From the NCBI GenBank assembly GCA_963575645.1, contig OY754464.1, forward strand, positions 76,792,948 to 76,856,947: a stretch of 64,000 nucleotides of DNA, in the 5' to 3' direction. Under the pieces are notes generated by a model. It did not search any database and had not been told where the DNA came from. It saw nothing but the letters and a program-made list of their open reading frames with translations. Position numbers and translations under genes: made by a program. Shown in pieces: positions 33,514 to 44,610 of the stretch (position 1 is its first letter; every line of letters starts with the position of its first letter). The stretch is from Xanthostigma xanthostigma (lineage: Eukaryota; Arthropoda; Insecta; Raphidioptera; Raphidiidae).

Positions 33514-34293
33514 CAACAACAACAATGATAATGCGTTTAACGTCCGTTTCTCGACATTATGTCATAACAGACGCCATTCGCACCATTACTATTTTTTAAA
33601 CTTCAACTTAATTAATAGCAATAGTTAAATTAAGGAATTTAAAAAAAAATAAGGATAGGCAAATTTTAAGCATAAGAGTTTGACAAGTAATCGGCCATGG
33701 CCTTGAATAAGGACCCATCTCCATATTTATCTGGAATTATTGAGGGAAACCATGGAAAACCTCAACAAGATGGCCGGTACAGGAATTGGGCTTTTGAATG
33801 AAATTTTTTTTTGTCATAAATGGAAAGATCGTATATAAGTTTTATAACAAAACTATTTTTCTTTTTTTTATTTTCGTTATAATTCAAAAGTTATATCAAA
33901 TTAAAAATAAATTTTTGTACCCAGTTCCGAGAACGCGCCGACATTTCCCGAACATAATGTGACGTCATAATGTTTTAGTCAATACACATGTAGAAGCCAT
34001 TGATAGTATACTGCGTATATACATTTTACCATTATGACGTCACAACTGTCAAAAACAATTTTAGTGCGTTTGCAGTCACGTGATTTTTTTAAATATTTTA
34101 TCAATTTTAAATTGCTTATAATTAATTTAAAAAAAGTTTTTTGAAAGTTTTTCGCATCGGTTATCAATATTATTTATAATAAAGTTTTAAAATACAATAA
34201 AAAAATCGATAATTATTTTTTTTTTCAAAAGCCTAATTATCGTTTCTCGGCGAGAGGCAGTCTAGTGCTCTCACCGCTACGCAATTTTAAAAA
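33514..34293 (-). mobile_element. tRNA-derived SINE, copy 3, interrupted
   Basis: Body blocks CGTTTCTCGACATTATGTC and GGCCATGGCCTTGAATAAGG, then a 447-bp insertion, then TTTCTCGGCGAGAGGCAG and a truncated head (CTCACCGCTACGC). The B-box is deleted. Confidence 0.8.
33788..34234. mobile_element. MITE inside a SINE, AATT duplication
   Basis: Ends GGGCTTTTGAA and TTCAAAAGCCT. AATT on both sides matches the uninterrupted SINE sequence CAGGAATTATCG, so the site can be read exactly. Contains an inner TGACGTCATAATG inverted pair. Superfamily unsure. Confidence 0.75.
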
Positions 34294-34770
34294 TATTGAG
34301 CCGAATGGTTGAACACCCTGTAAAGAACACACCTATCTCAATCTGTAAAACCTTTCTGGTGTAATCACATCACTGAAGTTATAACCACTACCGAATCAAT
34401 GATAGAAGCCCAACTTCAAACTATCCGCTTTCACAAACACGGCAGTAATCGTTTTAAATAAATTGAGAAACTCAACGCTTTCAGCTCAACTAAAAGTTAG
34501 CGGTAGCACTTTATAAATTTTCAAATATATTTAACAGGATTCGAACCTTAACGCAATCGAAATGTGAATAAAACTTTTCCTACTGTTTCGCGCCGAACAA
34601 ATTTTTGCTACAATCATATCGAGCATTGGTCAAACTACGTACAGTGACGCGGGCAACGACTAGTACCAGATATTATGATATTTGCTACATGTCAGATGCG
34701 TAACTAAGGGGCCATTCAAATATTACGTAAGATTGGGGGGTCTAGATGGTGTTTACGTAAACAACTCAAG
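34294..34770. other. No feature recognised
   Basis: Nothing supported. Confidence 0.5.
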
Positions 34771-34995
34771 TGTGTAGGCTTTCACGGTCGGTGTTGATCC
34801 AAATCTTCTTGGTTTTCGGACTTGTATGCCGTGGTCCATTGGTATTTCTACCTGACGTTTCGTCTAAAACTGCGGTAGACACTTCGCCCGCTACCACATC
34901 GCCTTTGATAATGTCTACCGCAGTTGTAGACGAAAGGTCAGGTAGTAATACCAATGGACCACGGCATACAAGCCCGGAAACCAAGAAGATTTGGA
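34771..34995. mobile_element. Penelope-like foldback remnant 3
   Basis: Arms hold CAAATCTTCTTGG, TATGCCGTGGTCCATTGG and GTCTACCGCAGT in inverse order. Each arm has GTCTA/TAGAC hairpin then GAAAC or GAAAG (- strand near 34852-34892, + strand near 34906-34942). The CTGANGA box is degenerate in both. Frames here on both strands result from the inverted repeat. Confidence 0.55.
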
Positions 34996-35214
34996 TACGT
35001 CAACATTTACCTATTTATTTACTTTTAAAATGTGCATTAAATTTCTTTATAGTCTATAAAATCCTTATTTTCCTAGACTCGAAAACTGCTGCTCATGAAT
35101 AACAATACAAAATCTTGAACAGATTCAAAAAAAATATATACTAATGCTTACATGAGCAATAAATAAAGAAGGGGGGGTAAGAGCTTTGCTTACTTTTGCT
35201 CACAAGAAGGAGTA

Positions 35215-35679
35215 GTCAGAGAGCGCGTCGGCAAAAATTTTATTGACACATACTCTCCCCAAACTTTTGTTAGGCCTAGTCGGACACCTATTTCCTCTAT
35301 GACTTTCCTTGATTTTGGGGCGTTTTCCCTCTAAATTTTCCGAAAGATGTCATCTTGACTACATGTAAAAATTTATAGACACCTCGAATATGTTCGACAT
35401 ATTCGCGAGGTGTCAACATTTTAAATGGCCCATGTTATTTGTCAGAGAACATTATTTTAGCGTTTTGGTTGAAGTTTTTAAGCTATCCAATTAAAAAACA
35501 AACAGTATCTATACATTTTTTACATGTCGTCAAGACATCTTTCAAAAAATTTAGAGAGAAGACGCCCCAAAATCAAGAAAAGTCATAGAGGAAATAGGTG
35601 TCAGACTAGGCCTAATGAAGCCATATACAAAGTTTGGGGAGAGTATGTGTCAATAAAATTTGCCGATGGGCGCTCTGAC
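35215..35679. mobile_element. TA-flanked TIR element
   Basis: Long TIRs GTCAGAGAGCGCGTCGGCAA and near-complement with TA on both sides. The match extends through CAAAACGCCCC-type blocks to an inner hairpin GACACCTCGAATATG. 465 bp, non-coding. Tc1/mariner-type by duplication. Confidence 0.8.
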
Positions 35680-35689
35680 TAGAGGGAAG

Positions 35690-36114
35690 GGTAAAAAATT
35701 ACTAAAATTCTGCAAATACATTATTTGTCGACAGGCTATGGCACTGCAACCCAAGTTTTTTTATATACGAATAAGTATATAAACCAATTAAAATTGGGCA
35801 AATATCAATAAGCAAGAGGAACTTTTTTTTAAACAGTCGCGAATAAAATGAGACTCCATGACAATAAGCTGCATTTAAATGTAATCCGATTAACGTATTC
35901 AGTAACAGTAATATGGTAAAGCGTTTTAAATCTGCGTTATAAAATTCAGTATCTATTTGGTTTTTAGTTCGTCAATCTATTTCTCTAGCCAACGAGCAAA
36001 GAACCAACAGTTCGGTGGTTGAAGGGTCTGTGACGTGCGACGCTTTGCTTTGCTGCGTGACCACACACGTGCAAACTTACAAGATGATTGACAAAACACT
36101 GTCGACGAATATTG
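35690..36114. other. No feature recognised
   Basis: Nothing supported. Confidence 0.5.
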
Positions 36115-36920
36115 AATTTTATTTTGTCCCCAACAGAAAATAAACAAAACATTTATATAATCAAACGTTTGATATTCAAGATAAACGTCATAAATAGTAT
36201 ATTACACCACAAGGGCCGAAAGTGTGATATCTTACCCCGTCTCAGGGTAAAAATCACACTTTCGGTCAGTGTGGTGTATACTATTTTTCTTCATACCTCA
36301 GTCGTAAGCACGCTTATTAAATACATTAATTAATTACTTATTAATTACATAAAAACACGGATAAATTCCAAGCAATAAGCTTTGAGGTTATACTCAAAAT
36401 TGCGAATGACAGCTGTTCGCGACTATTAGCTAAAATGTAATAGGGTTCCTATGGAAACGACATCTAAACAACAGTTGATAGGTTGTTCTTGCTTTACTAC
36501 CGCACGAACTTCCCGATTTGGTGCGTGTAATCCTACCAAGGAGTAAATGCTTGATTTTCTGCCTTACATTTGATGCCGAAAGTACGTACTTTCGATCAAT
36601 TATAAGGCAGAAAGTACAACATTTACGCATTGGTGGGGATTACACGCACTTATGCGGAAAGTATGTACGTTCGGGTGGCAGTAAAAAAACAATAACCTAT
36701 CAACTGTCGTTTAGATGTCGTTTCCATAGCAACCCTATTACATTTTAGCTAATAGTCGCGAACAGCCGTCATTCGTGTTTTTGCGTGTAACGCTACTTGG
36801 TTGGAATTTATCTGTGTTTTGATGTAATAAATAAGTAATTAATTAATTAATATATTTAATAGGCATACTTATGAAGAAAAATAGTATACACCACACTGGC
36901 CGAAAGTTTCATATGCTTGC
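36115..36920. repeat. Foldback repeat family E, copy 2
   Basis: Homologous to 6217-7000 from TTTTGTCCCCAACAGAAAAT onward, with the same small and large inverted repeats. An extra inverted TATACACCACACTGGCCGAA lies at its right end, giving a fuller element than copy 1. Confidence 0.8.
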
Positions 36921-37431
36921 ACTGCGCGTCAATTTAGGTACTATAGATTTGAATTTTGAACTGGTACACAGAAAAATTCCAATACGATTTACAAAAATAT
37001 TTTGCAAAAAAATGTTTAGGATTATAGAAAAAAACGTTTTTGTAGAAAGCCAGCAAAAAAACTATTAGGTACTATACTAATAGGTGAAGAGCTGGCGACG
37101 AATTTATGGTATGTATTTTAGGCAAGTTGAAATAATAAAAAAACAACAGTATTTTATCAATCTCGAGTCTGGCAGAGCGTTTGCGGTTATTTCGCTTCTA
37201 CGCAGCATATGACATTTGCAAAAAAATAAACCAAAAAAATATGTTTTAGGCAACTAGAAATTTTTTGGTCTTTTACTTTAGCATTTGTATAAACCAGAAA
37301 TAAAAATCCCAGACTATTTTGTTGGTTTTAAAGTATGACCTGACCCCCTCCCGAATATATTTAATTAATATAAGCAAAAAATATAAACGTCTTGATAAAC
37401 TTTCTCTCTCGTAGCTAATGGCTACGCATAA
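36921..37431. other. No feature recognised
   Basis: Nothing supported. Confidence 0.5.
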
Positions 37432-37856
37432 AGCTCGGGTCACACTAAGCTGCTTGTCAGCCGCTGCTGATCAGCGGCGGACAGTAGCACCAGCAAGCAG
37501 CGGCGGGCAGCCCGGTCACACTACGGCTGCTACTCGCTAGTCTACCGCGAGTAGTGGCTGCCAATCCGGCCACTACATCATCGAACATAAACCACGTGGT
37601 ACGTGATAGTTTACTCGCCTATGATGCACTGCTTCGGTCAGACTGCGCTGCTCGCTGGTGGTAGCGGGTGCGAGTGAGTCACGTGACCTGCTAGTCGCCG
37701 TTGCCTGGCTACCAAAATAGAACATGTCCAATTTCACCAGCCGCTGATAAATACGACGCAAACGGCGAATTTTATGCTCACACCAAGTTGATTGATGGCT
37801 GATAGTAGCGGCTTCCACAACTCGCGGCTGGCAACCAGCCTAGTGTGACCCGCGCT
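37432..37856. mobile_element. PIF/Harbinger-like MITE, GTCACACTAG family, copy 2
   Basis: TIRs AGCTCGGGTCACACTAAGC and AGCGCGGGTCACACTAGGCT inverted. Inner sequence is the reverse complement of 16207-16636. Flanks TAA and TCG do not match, so one side has mutated. Confidence 0.82.
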
Positions 37857-38316
37857 TCGACTTATTTTTAAGCGGAGAAACGGACAGCCGGTATGTTCAC
37901 ATATGCACAGAGGCACGCCGCCAAAACCAAAGTCTCTCCAGTACATCCCATTGCCGTCACACAACTTTTACATTCGCTGGCTTTATCCAACTCCTCATTC
38001 TCTTGTCCCCGATCCTGTGTCCTCCCCCTTCCCCGCCTCTCGCCGTTCGTGGTCGTCCTCTTTCCATTCTACATGCTCTATAAACCCTATACAAACACAA
38101 ACGTGTAATTGTGATTCAAAATTCTGCAATCGCAGATAACTGAATTAGAGACATTCTTTTTTCAAAGGACGTTTCATTTTTTCTTCTCTTTTATTGAAGA
38201 TGTACAATTGTTTTTAAACTTTTGATTTGTATTTAAAGGATCGAGCTTATAGAGAAGTTACCTTTTTGGGTTTAAAATTGATTTATCATTTTTACGCAAT
38301 TTATAGCGCAGTTTAA
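37857..38316. other. Unassigned; CT-rich stretch
   Basis: 37990-38070 is pyrimidine-rich on the + strand and makes overlapping frames on both strands. No family recognised. Confidence 0.4.
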
Positions 38317-38550
38317 TGGCCATATTCACCGAACGTAAGTAGTTATTTATTCAATCTTTGATTAACGTCTGATTAGAACTCTTCAATAAATAAAAATATC
38401 AAATTATTTTTCAAACAAATATATTAACAAAAAAATATAATTAATACAATCGGAACGTTATTGTATTAAATATATTTTTTTGCTAATATATTTGTCTGAA
38501 AAATTGGTCGATAATTTTATTTATTTATTTATATATTTTTTAAACATGAG
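38317..38550. mobile_element. PIF-like left end plus Penelope-like arm
   Basis: TAATGGCCATATTCACCGAA matches the element at 30956, then breaks at 38359 into TTGATTAACGTCTGATTAGA and inverted ATATATTTTTTTG arms of the Penelope-like family. No ribozyme-like core left. Confidence 0.5.
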
Positions 38551-38693
38551 GTTGGTAAAAATGTCTGTCTTATATTATTATATTACTTTCGTATGTTGTA
38601 CCCGTACCTACACCATTTAATTGCCGTTGCTTCCACCATATTTTCAGTTTTGTTTAGAAGTTCTTTAAAATGGGGAGTCAAGTGTTATATAAT

Positions 38694-39128
38694 AATAACA
38701 ATAATACTAATAATAATAATAATGCGTTTCATGTCCGTTTCTCGACTTTATGTCATAACAGACGCCATTCGCACCATTACAATTTTTTTTCTACCACACT
38801 TCCCGTTTCTACGATTTTTAAACTTCAACTTAATTAATAGCAATGGGCGAATGAAGGAATTTTTAGGAAATTAGGATAAGGTAGGCAAATTTTGAGCATA
38901 GGAGTTTGACAGGTAATCGGCCATGGCCTTGAATAAGGAACCATCTCGATATTTATCTGGAATTGTTGAGGGAAACTATGGAAAACCTCAACAAGATGGC
39001 CGGTACAGGAATTATCGTTTCTCGGCGAGAGGCAGCAGGAAAAAGCCACATCTGCCCCTGCCGGGATTCGAACCCGGTACCTCTCGAATGCGAGTCTAGT
39101 GCTCTTACCGCTACGCCAACCCGCTCGC
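38694..39128 (-). mobile_element. tRNA-derived SINE, copy 4
   Basis: Full structure on the - strand: GAGCGGGTTGGCGTAGCGG head, GGTACCGGGTTCGAATCC B-box region, body, and ATT-repeat tail. About 435 bp. Confidence 0.88.
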
Positions 39129-39420
39129 TTAGTCAAGTGTAATATGAACAGATTGTATCCTAAATAGAATTATGGATTATTGCACGTTTCACAATTATTA
39201 TTTATGAACAACCGTCGAACGCTGAGCCCAGTACAAGTGGTAGGAAAGTTACTGAAAACTTCCGAACGAAATTTATTTAGGTAAGCGGTATACATATAGT
39301 ACTTGTTTCGGATTACATGGAGGTTATTTATTCTGAGTATATACATTATTATGAATAATATCGACGCTACGGATATTGAAACATCCGTATCCAGTGGTTT
39401 TTAACATTTAAACCATATAC
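39129..39420. other. No feature recognised
   Basis: Nothing supported. Confidence 0.5.
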
Positions 39421-39790
39421 CTTTATTCTATACTGAGTATAGGAATAAAATCGCAATCGAACTATTAGGGTACAAACATATACTTCTGTCTTTTTTTACG
39501 CCGTAAGCACTGGCGTATCCAGGAGGGCAAAACAAGCACGGGGGACCCGGCTTAAGAAATTTCTAATTTGCCCCCTCCCGGACCAAAAGCTGGGTATGCC
39601 CATGTTAACGTCGTAGAAAAAGACAAAGTTTTTGAAACAGAGATACTTTATTCAGATTGAACGCAAGTACATCAACCAATCCTAACAGGAAATTACATCG
39701 AAGAAAGAGACGCAAATATATTTTCGATACGCTTTGTTGCGTTCACTCACCGCACATTCAATATAGTTAATTTAATAGATATATGATTTA
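39421..39790 (+). repeat. Repeat family F, copy 1
   Basis: Shares TTTTTTTACGCCGTAAGCAC, AAGTTTTTGAAACAGAGATA and ATACGCTTTGTTGCGTTCAC with 50393-50770, same orientation. No terminal repeats or coding seen. Confidence 0.8.
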
Positions 39791-40136
39791 AACAAACCTA
39801 AGAAGATACATTTATATTAACACATTTAGTTAATAGGCGTGCTGAGTCGCTGAAAAATATTTTGGTAAAAAATTGAAAAATAATAGCACAACATAAATCT
39901 TTATTCAATTTTGGTACAGAGTAGGTATACAGAGTGATTTTTAAATTGATTCTTTTTTTTAACAAGGTATAGAACTCAAATGAACGAACAAATATGTCAA
40001 GTAACTTTTTTACCAAAATTCAAAAATGAAAGAGAAACGGGCTTTCAAAGTGGTATTAAATTTTATCAAATTTTGAGGTTGGTCCTGGCGTTATGTTATG
40101 TCACTATGGAAATATGTTATGTCATTATCAAGTATT

Positions 40137-40220
40137 CACAGAAATTGTTCGAAGTTGTCCCCGTTTTGTTGGACACAAAGTGCGTGCGTCGTAGCCATGT
40201 TTCTGTACATGCCTTCCGCG
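40137..40220 (-). pseudogene. Mariner-like transposase C-terminus
   Basis: Reads MATTHALCVQQNGDNFEQFL then stop, matching the C-terminal CxxxNGxHFEHLL pattern of Tc1/mariner transposases. Only the last residues remain. Confidence 0.65.
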
Positions 40221-40344
40221 AATTATTTGGGATGCATTTCCGATTTGTGTGTTAACCGGGATTTTGAATTAATTAAATAGAATTTTAAAAAATTTGATTA
40301 AACTTTGAACGACTGTTTCTCTCTTATTTTTGAGTTTTGATAAA

Positions 40345-41157
40345 AAATTCCAGCCAATTGAGCGACGGGACCATTCCAACTTCAAAAATGTTGACATTTT
40401 ATTATAATAAAGAAAATAAAATTTCTGATATCGTGTGAGGTGACGCGAGTAATTGCTAGTATTCAATATGATATTTGCTATTCGTTGCCATGGTTACCTA
40501 CATAATATGTTCCACGTCATGCCGAACTTGTTTATTTCTGACAGATCTATACAACAAAAGAGCGGCTGATTTTTTTTTATTTTCAAAATTTCCGAAACCA
40601 TAAAGTTTAGAAAAAAAAAATTGGTTGTCTGTAAAGCCGGTTTACGGACGATAGTTTTACGTGATAACGTATTCCGTAATACATAACCTAAACCTCCCAA
40701 AATTTGGTTTCAATCCGCTTATCCTTGGTGTCGGAATGACAAGAAATGTCAAAAGTGACGTTTGCAACTTACAAAGTATTATGTTCTAATAATAATTAGT
40801 TATTCCAATACTTAACTTAGAAGGCGTTGGATTTCACAATATACTAATGTCAAAAAATTGAATTAAACATTAGAAATGCAGCCGTTTTCATGTTAAGACA
40901 AGACATACGTTTGCTTCTAATTTCCATGTACGGCAAACAAAGACAACCGACCGCGTCGCGCCATGCATTACACAACATTGCATTTACACAGCTATTTTTC
41001 TATACCTATAAATTTGTATAAAATATTTTTCTATATAAATTTGTATAAAAAAACTGTTTAGGCAAATTCTGTTATACGAAATCTATGTAAAATGTTCTCC
41101 TCTTTCGTTTAAGACTGGTTTCAAACCGATCTGATTTAAATTGAGCGAGAAATTAGC
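40345..41157 (+). mobile_element. Repeat families B and G, partial
   Basis: 40345-40618 is the left part of family B. 40696-41157 matches 57660-58100 (TTGGTTTCAATCCGCTTATC, GGTGTCGGAATG, TTCTCCTCTTTCGTTTAAGA). B and G therefore seem to be parts of one longer element. Confidence 0.65.
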
Positions 41158-41295
41158 AAAAAGCACGCACAGGGTCAGGCGGAACGTTACGCGTTATGCG
41201 TTACGCGTTACACTTTTTCGTACATGCAGCCGGTGTTTTATCAATTTATAATATTGCTGATTCATCAATTTATAAGACGTTATCACGTCAAAAAA
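40621..41295 (+). mobile_element. MITE family A, copy 3 (split)
   Basis: Left end 40621-40694 and right end 41160-41295 are family A; family G sequence separates them. Confidence 0.65.
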
Positions 41296-41486
41296 TTTTT
41301 TAACGAAACTTACTTAAAATATTTTTTCGTCTATTTGATTTCTACACGCTGTTTAAAAAGAAGAATTAACTTTAAATCACCGGTATAGAATTTATAAAGG
41401 GGCTAAATTAATGTAATTCAGTAAATTCTTTTAACTTGTAATGATTTTTATTCAAAAGATAATTTCGTAATTCTTTTTTTTTTTTA

Positions 41487-41649
41487 ACTTCCCGCTTAAA
41501 AAAAAAAAAAAAAAATTTTTTTTTTCAAAAATCGGGAAGTTATTGGTTTCACCCCGATTTTCGAAAATCGAGTTTTCGCCAGATCTCGACGTTTTGAGGT
41601 CCTAGGAAGCTATTAAAACTATTTTGGCGATGATGTCCGTAGGGCTGTA

Positions 41650-41693
<44 letters not shown>

Positions 41694-42569
41694 AACCTTT
41701 TATATCTTTTGAACGGAGTGTCCGACTGAAACGCGGTTTGCGGCATCTGACGTGATCTTGGTGAACTTAGACTTCCTGAAAATTTGAAACGATTCGGCCC
41801 AAAAAATTTTGAGAAATCTTAAAAAAACAAGTTTCAAAAATTTTTTAAAACTTGTTTTTGTAAAATATTTTCTAAACTACTAAACCGAATAATTCCAAAA
41901 TCTAATCAGCTCTTCTCCTTAACAAACTGCGTCGATTTCCGCAAACCGCATCAAAATCGGTTCATTTGTTCACGAGATACCGTGAACGAAAAAATCGTAA
42001 AAAAGTGTTTTTTTAAAATGATTCTTAAAATTGTTATCAGATCGATTTTTTTGTAATAAATTACTTTCTTAGGCTAAAAAAACTGCGTCGATCGCCGCAA
42101 ACCAGATCAAAATTGGTTCATTTGTTCATGAGATAACGTGAACGAAAAATTAGGAGAAAAATAATTTTTCATAATTACTCGTAAAATTCTTATCAAATCG
42201 ATTTTTTTGTAATAATTTACTTTCTTAGGTTAAAAAAACTGCGTCGATCGCCGCAAACCAGATCAAAATTGGTTCATTTGTTCATGAGATAACGTGAACG
42301 AAAAATTAGGAAAAAAGTAATTTTTTATAATTATTCGTAAAATTCTTATCAAATCGATTTTTTTGTAATAATTTACTTTCTTAGGTTAAAAAAACTGCGT
42401 CGATCTACGCAAACCGCATCAAAATCGGCTCATTTGTTCATGAGATATAGTGAACGAAAATTTCGTAACAGTGTTTTTTTTTTTTTTGATCTCGAAGAGC
42501 TAAAAAATAAACTTCTTGCTATATTTTATATATTTTTGAGCGTTTTGAACTCGAAAATAGCGGGAAGTT
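41487..42569. mobile_element. GGGAAGTT-ended TIR element
   Basis: Ends AACTTCCCGC and GCGGGAAGTT. Left part has ACCCCGATTTTCGAAAATCG and a TG repeat at 41650-41680. Core has four units of about 157 bp (GCGTCGATCGCCGCAAACC at 41928, 42084, 42241, 42398). Fragments elsewhere at 7005 and 60388. No protein coded. Confidence 0.8.
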
Positions 42570-42574
42570 ACAGG

Positions 42575-43041
42575 GATGGCCTGCAGGGTCAAACTTCTTT
42601 TCAAATTTTTTTTTAAATAAAAACAAATTTTTTTTGTTTTGTAGGTACCTTTTTTCAGTTAACTGTATAAAAATACAGAACCGATTTTATTGTCAATCAA
42701 ATTTTCAAAAAGAGCATTTGATTGTAAAATTCAATGTTTTCCTAAATTTGCTTTTTAACTTTTTTCTATCAATTTTACGCTTATGACATTCACAATTTGA
42801 AAAAAAAATTTATAAATTTAACATGGCAGAGATAATATTAGAATTTTTTTAGACAATGACAAAGGATCATAACTAACAATGAATTGAGGTTATGTTTTGT
42901 TGACGCGAATTCTCTAATTCCATATTTTGTATTCAATTTTTAATCGACTTGTAAAAATATAAAAGTTAACATATTAGTGAAAGTAACGAATGAATAAAAT
43001 TTTAACAAATCTGTAATCAAAATCAGATTACATTTAATGGT
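42575..43041. other. No feature recognised
   Basis: Nothing supported. Confidence 0.5.
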
Positions 43042-43335
43042 CACTTATATAATTAGTGAATTTTTATATTCACTTATATAATTAGTGAATTTTTATATTC
43101 ACTTATATAATTAGTGAATTTTTATATTCACTTATATAATAAGTGAATTTTTATATTCACTTATATAAAAAGTGAATTTTTATATTCACTTATATAATTA
43201 GTAAATTTTTATATTCACTTATATAATTAGTGAATTTTTACATTCACTTATACAATTAGTGAATTTTTATATTCATTTATATATTTAGTGAATTTTTATA
43301 TTCACTTATATAATTAGTGAATTTTTATATTCACT
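43042..43335. repeat. Minisatellite, 29-bp unit, about 10 copies
   Basis: Unit CACTTATATAATTAGTGAA plus TTTTTATATT. Each unit contains an inverted TTCACT...AGTGAA pair, so the array can fold. Few point differences between units. Confidence 0.95.
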
Positions 43336-43879
43336 AAATCATATTGTGAGTATTCACTAATTCTGGGTGGTACGATTCTAGCATTGACAAATAGTGAATA
43401 TTCACTTGTAATTAGTAAAAAATCACTGATTCATGTTTAAGAGAGTGTGAATCTGAATAAAATGTAAAAAATATGACGTATATAATATGCGTGATAATAG
43501 ATACATCCAACTTAAAAAAAATGTATGTGTCAGTGTGGATCACAAACTTTATGAACATTATGTCAGGAGTTGAAATATACACTGGTTGATCAATATCGAA
43601 CATAAACCAACCTGTCATGAAACATAACCTGTAATCTGTATGAGTGCACGTTCACTTTAAATTAACTTTGACAAGTATGAGTTCCTCGACAAAATGTTTG
43701 CCTCATTTTATAAACACCTGACTCACAAATCTATTATCAAATTTCCGTTGAAAGTTCGTGAAAAAAATTAGTAGACGTGTCCAGGGGCGGCGGATTTTCA
43801 TTGACTCGACTGTTGAAAATTTTTTGTTTATTATAGAGAAAAAAAGTATAATTGTGCTTCAATCTTGAGATTATAAATA
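43336..43879. other. No feature recognised
   Basis: Nothing supported. Confidence 0.5.
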
Positions 43880-43922
43880 TTTAAATTAATTAATAATTAG
43901 TTTTTAATAAAATTCTATATTA

Positions 43923-44453
43923 AGGTAGTACGAGCACCAAGGCAACTTTAAACAAAAGGCTTGATTTTTTTTATATTTCGGTAGATGGATGATATGTTTT
44001 TATTGATTTCTCCAAAACTAGTCGGTGGAAATTAAAAAAAAAACTATTTAAATTAAAGTTAAATCCTTAATAAATTATTGAAAACAAATAAAAACCCGTT
44101 GTGCCCGACTAATTAAAAAGATATTTAATCTTTTTATTTAAATATCTTTTTAATTAGTCGGACACAACGGGTTTTTTTTGTTTTCAATAATTTATTAAGG
44201 TTTTAACTTTAATTTAAATAGTTTTTTTTTTAATTTCCACCGACTAGTTTCGGAGAAATCAATGAAAACATATCATCCATCTACCGTTTTACCATAAGCC
44301 AATGTTAAATATGCCTACTTTTGAAGTAATTTATTTATTTAAATAATCGGGCAACCCCTCTTAAAATTTGCAGAATTGGTTTAGACTTAGTCCAACTTCA
44401 TATAAAAAAAATCAAGCCTTTTATTTAAAATTGCCTTGGTGCTCGTACTACCT
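43923..44453. mobile_element. TA-flanked TIR element, AGGTAGTACGAGC family
   Basis: TIRs AGGTAGTACGAGCACCAAGG and complement, TA on each side. Most of the inside is a further long hairpin (AACCCGTTGTG / CACAACGGGTT), with about 110 bp unpaired on the right. 531 bp. Confidence 0.85.
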
Positions 44454-44521
44454 TAAAAAACTTTAAGCGAATTTTATTGAAAACTAATTATAAATTAATT
44501 TTTATATTTTTTAGATCATTT

Positions 44522-44550
44522 CTGAAGAAGATCCAAATCCTGACCGAAAC
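44522..44550 (+). ncRNA. Hammerhead-like ribozyme core
   Basis: CTGAAGA, then GATCCAAATCCTGACC, then GAAAC. The helix II hairpin is partly degraded here (GATCC pairs with GGATC in the copy at 60850). CTGANGA satisfies the hammerhead consensus, where the fifth base is free. Confidence 0.35.
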
Positions 44551-44610
44551 GTTAATGTATTAATTTTATTGAAGAGTTCTAATCAGACGTTAATCAAAGA
44601 TTATTTTTTA

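Larger units (their letters stand above)
39930..41377 (-). mobile_element. Mariner-like element (family C), copy 2, with nested repeats
   Basis: Left TIR region TGATTTTTAAATTGATTC after TA. Right TIR AAGAATTAACTTTAAATCA. The inside is split from about 40345 to 41298 by family B/G sequence, which is itself split by MITE family A. The remaining transposase is at 40137-40220. Confidence 0.7.
43880..44610. mobile_element. Penelope-like foldback remnant 4
   Basis: Left arm ATTAATAATTAGTTTTTAAT and right arm GAAAACTAATTATAAATTAA flank a TA-type MITE that landed in the foldback. The right arm continues to a ribozyme-like core and GAGTTCTAATCAGACGTTAA. Confidence 0.55.

Noticed and set aside
34766-35102. 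Frames of 72 and 110 residues with a similar start on opposite strands
   Set aside because: They are a by-product of the inverted repeat at 34771-34995.
37734-38139. Frames around a CT-rich stretch, considered as a LINE C-terminus on the - strand
   Set aside because: An RGRPR-like string is present, but the following residues do not match a known reverse-transcriptase tail and frames are broken.
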